A DNA stretch of 9,419 nt from Comamonadaceae bacterium. GTDB lineage: Bacteria > Pseudomonadota > Gammaproteobacteria > Burkholderiales > Burkholderiaceae_C. Location of the stretch: contig JAIXYA010000150.1 in assembly GCA_027490485.1 (NCBI GenBank), positions 1 through 9,419 of the forward strand, read 5' to 3'. The position numbers and the translations under genes were made by a program. Each line of letters begins with the position of its first letter. Positions within the stretch are counted from its first letter, which is position 1. Positions 1 through 5,951 of this stretch are shown here, piece by piece. The notes beneath the pieces are model-generated. The model saw only the letters and a program-made list of their open reading frames with translations. It had not been told where the DNA came from and did not search any database.

Positions 1-33
1 CATGGTATTCACGGGTGTGCGTCACTTCCGTCA

Positions 34-47
34 TTGATACAGATCAA
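34..47. promoter_or_regulatory. FNR/ANR-type operator, perfect palindrome
   Basis: The sequence TTGAT-ACAG-ATCAA matches the FNR/ANR consensus TTGAT-N4-ATCAA at all ten defined positions. This is the site bound by the oxygen-sensing Fnr/Anr/Crp-Fnr family. Its centre (40.5) lies 78 bp before the ATG at 119. A class II position (-41.5) for rightward transcription would put the start near 82, and a class I position (-61.5) near 102. A good -10 is not obvious for either, although TAGGAT (89-94) or GATTAT (92-97) would suit the class I geometry. The palindrome is symmetric, so it could equally serve a leftward gene outside the window. The site itself is seen directly; the target is inferred. Confidence 0.72.
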
Positions 48-49
48 TT

Positions 50-65
50 TGTCACACTATTGACA
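50..65. repeat. short dyad TGTCA-N6-TGACA beside the FNR-type site
   Basis: TGTCA (50-54) and TGACA (61-65) form a perfect 5-bp inverted repeat with a 6-bp spacer. Its centre is 17 bp from the centre of the FNR-type palindrome. The right arm is part of a TTGACA (60-65) that matches the sigma-70 -35 consensus, but no acceptable -10 lies 16-18 bp further on (the bases there read about CTGCTG). It may be a second operator or chance; no regulator is assigned. Confidence 0.3.
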
Positions 66-118
66 TAAAAAAAAGATAGGAACTGCTGTAGGATTATTTA
101 TCTTATTAGGGGTATTGC

Positions 119-376
119 ATGCGTGCCATCAAGCAAGCTAAAAAATTGATAGAACAAAATCCGAATTCTGCTGTTGGACAAACGTTTTCCAAACTTATTC
201 TTTCCCTAGAGTCTGATATTGAATTCTCTGTTAAAGATCTTTACAGCTTAGATACCGCTGAATTTGATTTGGCGATTCAGGTTTTGAAAGACTGGCGTAT
301 CGATCGTTTCTATATTGGGAAGGCTAAGGCGTTTGACACGGCCACCCATGCACAAATTGTTGCTGTCCAAAAATAA
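119..376 (+). CDS. small protein of unknown function (85 aa)
   Basis: I do not recognise this protein. The start is supported by AGGGG at 108-112, six bases before the ATG. The product is soluble-looking, with no signal peptide or membrane segment. It begins with a basic amphipathic stretch (residues 1-12, several Lys), has a middle part rich in Ser/Asp/Glu (about 28-50), and a second mixed helix-like part around residues 48-62 with the aromatic motif DRFYIGKAKAF near 62-72. The reading frame is visibly more A+T-rich than the hemL and pyr genes. An FNR-type site lies upstream, so an oxygen-responsive role is possible but unproven. It converges with hemL, 45 bp away. It is probably a real gene because of the good ribosome binding site, the upstream operator and the absence of any better frame here. 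Confidence 0.7.
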   Translation: MRAIKQAKKLIEQNPNSAVGQTFSKLILSLESDIEFSVKDLYSLDTAEFDLAIQVLKDWRIDRFYIGKAKAFDTATHAQIVAVQK

Positions 377-384
377 GCTCGACC

Positions 385-409
385 AGTCCCTGTCTGATAA
401 GGGCTATTT
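385..409 (+). terminator. weak candidate terminator hairpin after the small gene
   Basis: CCCT (388-391) can pair with AGGG (400-403). The stem extends by two pairs (AG 385-386 with CT 404-405) across a one-base bulge. The loop is 8 nt and the 3' side runs into ATTTA. The stem is short and the U-run poor, so this is only a candidate for the end of the 119-376 transcript. Confidence 0.22.
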
Positions 410-421
410 ACAGAATACGTT

Positions 422-1717
422 TCACAAAGAAGCAAACACCTCTGCCGCCGCTTGCACCGTGGCAGAAATATCATCTGCCGTGTGCGCACCGCTGACAAAA
501 CCTGCTTCGTACAGCGCAGGTGCGATGTAAACACCTTTGTCAAGCAAGCCGTGGAAGAGTTGGTTGAACTTGGGGCTGTCGCTGGTCATGACCTTGGCGT
601 AGTTTTGCGGCAGCTCGGGCAGCAAAAAGAAACCAAACATGCCGCCTTGGCAATCGGCGCTGAAGGGCACACCCGCTTTGGCCGCCGCGCCTGTGAGGCC
701 ATCGACCAAACTTTGGGTTCGGGCCGACAGCGCATCGAAGAAACCAGGTTTGGAAATTTCTTTCAAGGTGGCCAGACCGCAGGCAGTGGCGACGGGGTTG
801 CCGCTCAGGGTGCCCGCTTGGTACACCGGCCCCAAGGGTGCGAGTTGTTCCATGACAGCGCGTTTACCACCAAATGCAGCCAGCGGCATGCCGCCACCGA
901 TCACTTTGCCCAATACCGTCACATCGGGTTCAAAGCCGGGAATGGATTGGGCGTACACACTTTGGGCGCTGCCCAAGGCGACTCGGCAGCCGGTCATCAC
1001 CTCGTCAAACACCAACAATGCGCCGTGCTGGGTGCAGAGCTCACGGCAGCGTTTCATGAAGGGCACGCTGGCACGCACAAAGTTCATGTTGCCGGCGATG
1101 GGCTCGATCATCAAACACGCCAACTCTTTGCCGTGCAATGCAAAAGCTTCTTCCAGTTGGGCGATGTTGTTGTACTCGAGCACCAAGGTGTGCTGCACCA
1201 CTTCGGGGGGCACACCGGCGCTGGTAGGGTTGCCAAAGGTGGCCAAGCCCGAACCAGCTTTCACCAGCAATGCGTCGGCGTGGCCGTGGTAGCAGCCCTC
1301 GAACTTGATGAACTTGCTGCGCCCTGTGGCGCCACGGGCCAAACGCAAAGCGCTCATGCCGGCCTCGGTGCCGGAGCTGACCAAGCGCACCATGTCCATC
1401 GAGGGCATGAGCTTCAGCAGGGCCTCAACGAGTTCAATTTCGCGCTCAGTGGGAGCGCCGTAAGAGAAGCCCTCCAACACCGCTTTTTGCACGGCCTCGA
1501 CCACGGCGGGGTGGCCGTGACCCAAGATCATGGGGCCCCAAGAACCGATGTAGTCGATGTAACGCTTGTCGTTAGCGTCCCAAAAATAAGCGCCTTGGGA
1601 GCGTTTGACAAAGCGGGGCGTGCCGCCCACAGCGCGAAAGGCGCGTACAGGGGAATTGACACCGCCGGGGATGACTTGACGGGCTCGGTCGAAGAGGGTT
1701 TGGTTCAGATCGGTCAT
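422..1717 (-). CDS. hemL: glutamate-1-semialdehyde 2,1-aminomutase
   Basis: HemL converts glutamate-1-semialdehyde to 5-aminolevulinate, the last step of the C5 route to tetrapyrroles. It is a cytoplasmic PLP enzyme of the class III aminotransferase fold. The 431 residues fit the family length. Visible motifs are [12 protein letters not shown] (16-27), the PLP-phosphate region SSGTEA (114-119), the DEVMTG stretch with the cofactor-binding Asp (238-243), and the Schiff-base lysine K271 in [15 protein letters not shown]. Residue 244 is Cys where E. coli HemL has Phe (DEVMTGFR). The start is the natural family start (MTDLNQTLF), but no strong Shine-Dalgarno sequence precedes it. Together with the 18-bp gap to the kinase gene upstream, this suggests co-transcription and perhaps coupled translation. 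Identification is secure. Confidence 0.97.
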   Translation of the reverse strand: MTDLNQTLFDRARQVIPGGVNSPVRAFRAVGGTPRFVKRSQGAYFWDANDKRYIDYIGSWGPMILGHGHPAVVEAVQKAVLEGFSYGAPTEREIELVEALLKLMPSMDMVRLVSSGTEAGMSALRLARGATGRSKFIKFEGCYHGHADALLVKAGSGLATFGNPTSAGVPPEVVQHTLVLEYNNIAQLEEAFALHGKELACLMIEPIAGNMNFVRASVPFMKRCRELCTQHGALLVFDEVMTGCRVALGSAQSVYAQSIPGFEPDVTVLGKVIGGGMPLAAFGGKRAVMEQLAPLGPVYQAGTLSGNPVATACGLATLKEISKPGFFDALSARTQSLVDGLTGAAAKAGVPFSADCQGGMFGFFLLPELPQNYAKVMTSDSPKFNQLFHGLLDKGVYIAPALYEAGFVSGAHTADDISATVQAAAEVFASL

Positions 1718-1735
1718 GGTTTCAGTGAATAAACA

Positions 1736-2665
1736 TCAATGTCGTGTTTGGTGGGCGGGCAAAGAGAAGTCTTCAGCGGTGGCGGCAGCATCGTCGTCTT
1801 CAAACCCGCTACCTTCGTCTACGCTGTGCGCCCAAAACAGGCGATCAGCAACGGCGTGTCCCATGCCGGGGCGAAAACCAGCGTCCAAGCTGCCATCGAG
1901 GTAACCAAGGGCCTCTCCAGCAGAAGCTTCCAAATCGTCTCCCATGGCCAGCAAGCCCGCCAAAGCTGCGCTCAATGTGTCGCCAGCACCCGTGAAGACC
2001 GCATCAAAGCGTTCAATGGTTTCGCTGACGATCACATTCAAAGGTGTAGCCAAGGCGTTTTCAGTGTGTTGACCACCCGTTTGGGGCATGCCCGTGACAA
2101 AGGTGTAAGGCACCCCTTTATCGGCCGCAGCTTTGGCCAAATCTCTAGCAGTGGGACTGCGGTCGCTGCCCCATTCTGGAAGCAGCCAACGCCACAAGGT
2201 GCTGTGGTTGCCCACCAATACGGTTGTTTGAGGCAAGACCAGTTCTATGAAAGCGTCTTGGTAAGCGTCTATGGGTTCATCTTGCCACCACGACAGACTG
2301 GGCATGTAGGCAACCACGGGCACATTGGCGTAGTCAGCACAAATTTCAGCCACCGTGGAAAGAACATCAGGGGAGCCACAAAAACCAATTTTGATCACTT
2401 GAACCGCAATGTCTTCCAAGATGGTGCGAGCTTGTTCATCAACCGCTTCATCGTCCACCGCAATATGGTCGAAAACCTCGGCGGTATCGCGCACATAACT
2501 GCCCGTGGAGATCGCCAATACATGAGCGCCTACAGAAGACATCGCCAAGATGTCTGCGGTTAAACCGCCTGCGCCGCTGGGGTCGTTGGCATTGAAACAC
2601 AGCACGCAAGGGTGCGCCATTTCCTCAGATTGGCCTTCATCAGGCAGGGGGGTAGGAGTGTTCAT
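1736..2665 (-). CDS. thiD: ThiD-like (hydroxymethylpyrimidine/phosphomethylpyrimidine kinase family) protein, divergent active site
   Basis: A ribokinase-superfamily kinase of 309 residues related to ThiD, which phosphorylates HMP and HMP-P in thiamine synthesis. The N-terminal NDPSGAGGLTADI (27-39) matches the ThiD GSDPSGGAGIQADL region, and FTGAGDTLSAALAGL (224-238) matches the anion-hole/catalytic loop. Two differences from E. coli/Salmonella ThiD stand out. The loop reads GAGDT, with D229 where ThiD has the catalytic Cys of GTGCT. The substrate-side AQNT segment is replaced by GSYVRDT (55-61), and no DPVM motif is seen in mid-protein. The C-terminus (about 281-309) is an acidic, probably disordered tail. 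The start could instead be Met16 (2618-2620), preceded by GAGGAA but too closely spaced; Met1 has no clear ribosome site. The gene lies 18 bp upstream of hemL and divergent from rubredoxin. Family membership is firm; the substrate is uncertain. Confidence 0.85.
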   Translation of the reverse strand: MNTPTPLPDEGQSEEMAHPCVLCFNANDPSGAGGLTADILAMSSVGAHVLAISTGSYVRDTAEVFDHIAVDDEAVDEQARTILEDIAVQVIKIGFCGSPDVLSTVAEICADYANVPVVAYMPSLSWWQDEPIDAYQDAFIELVLPQTTVLVGNHSTLWRWLLPEWGSDRSPTARDLAKAAADKGVPYTFVTGMPQTGGQHTENALATPLNVIVSETIERFDAVFTGAGDTLSAALAGLLAMGDDLEASAGEALGYLDGSLDAGFRPGMGHAVADRLFWAHSVDEGSGFEDDDAAATAEDFSLPAHQTRH

Positions 2666-2674
2666 GTGCCATCT

Positions 2675-2695
2675 ATAGAATCTGTTTCATTCTAT
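2675..2695. repeat. inverted repeat in the kinase/rubredoxin divergent promoter region
   Basis: ATAGAAT (2675-2681) and ATTCTAT (2689-2695) are perfect 7-bp arms around the 7-bp spacer CTGTTTC. Each arm contains TAGAAT, a five-of-six match to the -10 consensus, reading rightward toward rubredoxin (2676-2681) and leftward toward the kinase (2694-2689). No convincing -35 is seen for either. It could be paired divergent -10 elements or an operator in the 71-bp gap between the two start codons. Confidence 0.35.
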
Positions 2696-2736
2696 GCCAC
2701 CGCTCTAGCGGGTTTTACCTCATTAACCAGAAAGAA

Positions 2737-2910
2737 ATGACTGTGAACAAGACTTGGATGTGCTTGATTTGTGGATGGATTTACGACGAAGCTGCTGGAG
2801 CGCCTGAAGAGGGCATTGCCCCTGGAACACCTTGGGAACAAGTGCCCATGAATTGGACCTGCCCAGAGTGTGGTGCTCGCAAGGAAGATTTTGAAATGGT
2901 GCAAATCTAG
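2737..2910 (+). CDS. rubredoxin (57 aa)
   Basis: A one-electron carrier holding a single iron on four cysteines; it is small and cytoplasmic. The protein starts MTVNKTWMCLICGWIYDEAA and has two knuckles, C9-x2-C12-G and C42-P-E-C45-G, the spacing of a classic rubredoxin. The aromatic core residues W14, Y16, W33 and W40 and the closing KEDFEM are also typical. Length (57) is close to the usual 52-56. The start is preceded by only a weak AGAAAGA. The gene is divergent from the ThiD-like kinase and ends 12 bp from the stop of the convergent photolyase gene. The electron-transfer partner is not shown by the window; none of the neighbours is an obvious rubredoxin reductase or oxygenase. It is easily missed because of its size. 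Confidence 0.95.
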   Translation: MTVNKTWMCLICGWIYDEAAGAPEEGIAPGTPWEQVPMNWTCPECGARKEDFEMVQI

Positions 2911-2922
2911 GCACCCAGCTAC

Positions 2923-4407
2923 TCAGTCGCTCTTGCTTTTAACCACGCTGTAACGCATCAAGGTTTTCAAGCGTGCCTTGGCGTGGTCAACAATGGGCAT
3001 TGGGTAAGTCTTGCCCAGCGTGACATTGGCCGCTTCCAAGACCAAGGGCTTTGCCAACCAAGGTGCGTGAATCGCGTCGTTGGGCAGCGCTGCAAGTTGA
3101 GGTAAGTAGCGGCGAATAAATTTCCCCTGCGAATCAAATTTTTCGCTTTGGCTGATGGGGTTGAAGATACGAAAGTAAGGCTGAGCATCGCAGCCACTGG
3201 AACTGGCCCATTGCCAACCGCCGTTGTTGGCAGCCAAATCAAAATCGATCAGTTGCTGAGCGAAATACTGTTCGCCCCAGCGCCAATCGATGCCCAAGTC
3301 TTTCACCAAGAAACAGGCCACCACCATGCGTAAGCGGTTGTGCATATAGCCGGTTTGGTTGATTTGTGCCATGGCCGCATCGACCAGTGGATAGCCTGTT
3401 CGCCCTTCACACCATGCGGCAAACAATTGTTTGGCTTCCTTGCCGGTTTCCCATTCAATTGCGTCATAGATTGGCTTAAATGATTGTTTGACAACCCGTG
3501 GGTGGTGGTGCAATATTTGGTGGTAAAAATCGCGCCAAATCAACTCGCCCAGCCATGTTTGTGCACCTGCAACCCCCTCTATTGCCAAAGGGTAAGCCAG
3601 TCTGGCTAAGCGTCTGGTTGACACCGTACCAAAACGCAAATGCACACTCAGGTAGCTCGGTCCTTTCACGCTGGGAAAGTCGCGGGTTTGCTGGTACTGG
3701 CTGATCCGTTTGACAAAGTCTTTGAGCAAAAGCTGTGCGCCGCTGCTGCCCGGTTGTATGTGAAGCGCAGCCAAATCGACTGCTTCAAAACCAATCTCTT
3801 CTAGGCTAGGCATGGGACGGCGCAAGGCCTCAGGAACAGGAGCCAGCTGACCGGCAGAAGGCTTGACGTGTTTTTCAGCCAAATCGGCAGCAGTGACTTT
3901 CTTTAACCAGTTGTTTTTGTATGGAGTGAAAACGCCATAAGGCTGACCGTTTTGGGTCAAGATTTCACTTCGTTCAAACACCACATGGTCTTTGAAGCTG
4001 ACAAAAGAGGCGCCAAGGTTGGCAAGCACACCTTTGACTGCGGTGTCCCGCTTTAATGCATAAGGTTCATCATCATGGTGGGTAAACACCGCTTGAATAC
4101 CCAGTTCGCTGACCAATTGCTGCAAGCAGGCTGTTGGTTCGCCTTGGCGCACCAACAGCCCTGTGTCCTCTTGACCTGAAAGCGTGCGAAGTTGCTGGTC
4201 CAGATCAACCAAACTGCCATGGATAAATGCCACCCGTCTGTCATGGCGTGGAAGACTTTCAAGGATGGCAGTGTCAAAAATAAAGACGCAAAAAACCTGC
4301 TTGCTACGCAGCAGGGCGTGGTGCAGCGCCGCGTGGTCATCTGCGCGTAAATCGCGTCTAAACCACACCAGCGATCGGTCAAAAAAGTCCCTAGAGTTTG
4401 GCTTCAT
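2923..4407 (-). CDS. phrB: deoxyribodipyrimidine photo-lyase (class I CPD photolyase)
   Basis: This flavoprotein repairs cyclobutane pyrimidine dimers in DNA using blue light. ATG at 4407 gives 494 residues; it is preceded by AAAGG (4418-4414) with six-base spacing, better than the in-frame GTG two codons earlier (4413). Counting from the ATG, the N-terminal alpha/beta domain opens with SLVWFRRDLR (12-21). The FAD-binding domain has GPSYLSVHLRFGTVSTR (249-265), GELIWRDFY (287-295, with E288 and W291 matching E. coli E274 and W277), TGYMHNRLRM (352-361) and DFDLAANNGGWQWASS (388-403). The electron-transfer tryptophan triad is present: W319, W375 and W398, equal to E. coli W306, W359 and W382. 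The antenna site DDEPYALKRD (112-121) lacks the Asn-Glu pair that binds MTHF in E. coli. The gene starts divergently from yqgE. Confidence 0.95.
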   Translation of the reverse strand: MKPNSRDFFDRSLVWFRRDLRADDHAALHHALLRSKQVFCVFIFDTAILESLPRHDRRVAFIHGSLVDLDQQLRTLSGQEDTGLLVRQGEPTACLQQLVSELGIQAVFTHHDDEPYALKRDTAVKGVLANLGASFVSFKDHVVFERSEILTQNGQPYGVFTPYKNNWLKKVTAADLAEKHVKPSAGQLAPVPEALRRPMPSLEEIGFEAVDLAALHIQPGSSGAQLLLKDFVKRISQYQQTRDFPSVKGPSYLSVHLRFGTVSTRRLARLAYPLAIEGVAGAQTWLGELIWRDFYHQILHHHPRVVKQSFKPIYDAIEWETGKEAKQLFAAWCEGRTGYPLVDAAMAQINQTGYMHNRLRMVVACFLVKDLGIDWRWGEQYFAQQLIDFDLAANNGGWQWASSSGCDAQPYFRIFNPISQSEKFDSQGKFIRRYLPQLAALPNDAIHAPWLAKPLVLEAANVTLGKTYPMPIVDHAKARLKTLMRYSVVKSKSD

Positions 4408-4423
4408 CTTCACCCTTTAAAAT
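4397..4423 (+). promoter_or_regulatory. candidate yqgE-operon promoter, possibly giving a leaderless mRNA
   Basis: TAAAAT (4418-4423) matches five of six -10 positions and ends seven bases before the A of the yqgE ATG (4430), where transcription would be expected to begin. A loose -35, TTTGGC (4397-4402), lies 15 bp upstream, which is short. No Shine-Dalgarno sequence lies before the ATG (bases read AATAACCCA). The element overlaps the photolyase ribosome binding site on the other strand. Inference only. Confidence 0.35.
4414..4418 (-). promoter_or_regulatory. ribosome binding site deciding the photolyase start
   Basis: On the minus strand the sequence reads AAAGG-GTGAAG-ATG. The AAAGG is six bases from the ATG at 4407, but directly touches the in-frame GTG at 4413. 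This favours the ATG as the start of the photolyase. Confidence 0.5.
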
Positions 4424-4429
4424 AACCCA

Positions 4430-5035
4430 ATGACCCAAGATTTCGAACCCATCAACCTGACGCATCATTTTTTGATTGCCATGCCCGGTTTGATGGACGA
4501 ATCATTCAATCGCAGCGTGGTTTATATGTGCGAACACAGCGACCGAGGTGCTTTGGGCTTGATTATCAACAAACCCAGTACCCTGCGTATGCAAGACCTG
4601 TTCGAAAAGGTTGAGCTCAATTTGGGTCGTTCTGATTTGATTGAAATTCCTGTCTTTCAGGGTGGCCCTGTTCACACAGAACGCGGATTTGTTTTGCATG
4701 AACCCCTGTCCAACACCATGACAGCTGCTGAAGCCAGTGAGGCTGCTTATGCCTCGACATTGTCTATTCCAGGTGGCTTAGAGATGACCACTTCCAAAGA
4801 TGTGCTTGAGGCTTTGTCTACGGGTGCTGGTCCCCGACGGGTGCTCATCACCCTTGGGTACTCTGCATGGGCGCAAGGACAGCTGGAGTCCGAGCTGGGG
4901 GAGAACAGTTGGCTCACAGTGCAAGCCGATCCACAGGTGATTTTTGACACACCCATAGATCAGCGATATGACCGTGCATTGGCTCTTTTAGGTTTACAAG
5001 CTTGGATGCTTTCACCTCAGGCGGGTCACGCGTGA
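4430..5035 (+). CDS. yqgE: YqgE/AlgH family protein (DUF179)
   Basis: A conserved bacterial protein whose biochemical role is not settled; family members include Pseudomonas AlgH. The 201 residues exceed the 187 of E. coli YqgE by a short N-terminal extension. Family motifs are HFLIAMPGL (13-21), SVVYMCEH (29-36), LGLIINKP (42-49), QGGPV (77-81), RGFVLH (85-90) and GYSAWAQGQLE (143-153). ATG 4430 keeps the whole conserved N-terminus, yet no Shine-Dalgarno sequence precedes it and a -10-like TAAAAT ends just upstream, so the message may be leaderless. It is the first gene of the yqgE-ruvX-pyrR-pyrB-pyrC' block, and its stop overlaps the ruvX start. Linkage of yqgE to yqgF is common across proteobacteria. 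Confidence 0.95.
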   Translation: MTQDFEPINLTHHFLIAMPGLMDESFNRSVVYMCEHSDRGALGLIINKPSTLRMQDLFEKVELNLGRSDLIEIPVFQGGPVHTERGFVLHEPLSNTMTAAEASEAAYASTLSIPGGLEMTTSKDVLEALSTGAGPRRVLITLGYSAWAQGQLESELGENSWLTVQADPQVIFDTPIDQRYDRALALLGLQAWMLSPQAGHA

Positions 5036-5451
5036 GTCTGGCGGTGTCCCCAACCGCTGCAACCGAGTTGCACTCTTTTTTGGCTTTTGACTTTGGACAA
5101 CAACGCACCGGCGTAGCGTATGCGTCTCGCCTGCTGGGGCAAGCCAAGCCACAAGGCACGGTTCATGGCTCTGGTCAAGCACGCTGGACATCTATCACCA
5201 AGCATATAGACCAGTGGCAGCCTGACGCTTTGGTTGTCGGTGTGCCTTACCACCCCGATGGGGCAGCGCACGAAAACACCCTTCATGCACAAAAATTTGC
5301 AAGACAACTGCGTGGGCGTTACAACTTGCCTGTGTTTGAGGTAGATGAACGTTACTCAACCACTGAAGCTCGCAGCCAAGGTGCGTTGGATGTTGATGCA
5401 GCTTCTGCGTGTGTCATATTGGATCAATTTCTGCGAAGTCTGAGCTCATGA
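5032..5451 (+). CDS. ruvX: RuvX/YqgF family: putative pre-16S rRNA nuclease / Holliday junction resolvase
   Basis: YqgF proteins have an RNase H-like fold and act in maturation of the 16S rRNA 5' end; a resolvase activity has also been proposed. From GTG 5032 the protein has 139 residues, the usual size. LAFDFGQQRTGVA (17-29) carries the first catalytic Asp (D20). VGVPYHPDG (69-77) is the middle motif, VDERYSTTEA (104-113) supplies the acidic Glu, and DVDAASACVIL (120-130) supplies the last acidic residue (D122). The start chosen is GTG, which overlaps the yqgE stop as GTGA and has AGGCGGG (5019-5025) six bases upstream; the in-frame TTG at 5002 would only add residues before the conserved fold. 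Translation is probably coupled to yqgE. Confidence 0.93.
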   Translation: MSLAVSPTAATELHSFLAFDFGQQRTGVAYASRLLGQAKPQGTVHGSGQARWTSITKHIDQWQPDALVVGVPYHPDGAAHENTLHAQKFARQLRGRYNLPVFEVDERYSTTEARSQGALDVDAASACVILDQFLRSLSS

Positions 5452-5948
5452 ACACTGATTATTCATCACTAGATGCACAAGCGCTGTACCAGCAGTTGTG
5501 TGTCAGCTTGCAAAACACACTTGTACCCGAGGCGCATTTGGTCGGCATCACTTCTGGCGGTGCTTGGTTGGCTGAGCGTTTGCAGCGTGACTTAGCGCGA
5601 CAAGTTCCCTTTGGTATCGTGTCCTCGTCTTTGCACAGAGATGATTTTTCCAAACGTGGCATGGCAGAAAGCATTGCGACCAAACTTCCGTTCGAGGTGG
5701 AAGGCGCTGTCATTTGGTTGATTGACGACGTGCTTTTCACCGGACGCACCATACGTGCGGTAGTCAATGAATTGTTTGACTATGGTCGTCCCAAAGCAGT
5801 TCATTTGGCGGTGCTGGTTGACCGTTCAGGACGTGAGTTGCCCATTCAAGCGGATGTGGCAATCACCCATGTGGCTTTGCCTGCGGCGCAGACCTTGCGC
5901 TTGAAGCAAGACAGTCAAGGCCAATTTGCGTTTTCATTGGAAGGCTAG
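5448..5948 (+). CDS. pyrR: PyrR: pyrimidine operon regulator / uracil phosphoribosyltransferase family
   Basis: A phosphoribosyltransferase-fold protein. In Bacillus, PyrR binds pyr mRNA in response to UMP and also makes UMP from uracil; in Pseudomonas its gene is joined to pyrB-pyrC'. The 166 residues include GITSGGAWLAERL (33-45, the pyrophosphate loop), SSSLHRDDFSKRG (59-71), the 13-residue PRPP signature with acidic pair D93-D94 in WLIDDVLFTGRTIRA (90-104), and ELFDYGRPKAVHLAVLVDRSG (108-128) followed by RELPIQADV. The ATG overlaps the ruvX stop as ATGA, with a weak GAAG nine bases upstream. No leader with an antiterminator/terminator pair fits in front, since the start lies inside ruvX and pyrB begins 3 nt after the stop. 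A Bacillus-style attenuation mechanism is therefore not visible. Confidence 0.93.
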   Translation: MNTDYSSLDAQALYQQLCVSLQNTLVPEAHLVGITSGGAWLAERLQRDLARQVPFGIVSSSLHRDDFSKRGMAESIATKLPFEVEGAVIWLIDDVLFTGRTIRAVVNELFDYGRPKAVHLAVLVDRSGRELPIQADVAITHVALPAAQTLRLKQDSQGQFAFSLEG

Positions 5949-5951
5949 CCC

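Noticed and set aside
60..65. TTGACA as the -35 of a sigma-70 promoter for the small gene
   Set aside because: No -10-like hexamer occurs 16-18 bp downstream; the nearest candidates are 23 bp or more away.
452..1732. Long open frame (426 codons) on the plus strand opposite hemL
   Set aside because: It is exactly antisense to a fully conserved hemL, its product (rich in His, Gln, Gly) resembles no family, and such frames arise from third-position G+C bias.
1739..2563. Open frame of 274 codons opposite the ThiD-like gene
   Set aside because: Antisense shadow of a recognisable kinase, with no ribosome site or family resemblance.
2700..2711. Palindromic CCGCTCTAGCGG followed by GTTTTA, resembling a small terminator
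   Set aside because: The stem is only 4-5 bp with a minimal loop, and it lies in the 5' region of rubredoxin, where an early terminator would need more support.
4408..4413. GTG at 4413 as the photolyase start
   Set aside because: It touches the AAAGG ribosome site directly; the ATG two codons later has correct spacing. The difference is only two residues.
5002..5031. TTG at 5002 as the ruvX start
   Set aside because: It would lie within the coding end of yqgE and add ten residues before the conserved fold; GTG 5032 has AGGCGGG upstream and overlaps the yqgE stop.
5409..5447. Upstream in-frame start for pyrR
   Set aside because: The extra 13 residues lie inside conserved ruvX sequence and are not family-like; ATG 5448 gives the standard ATGA overlap.
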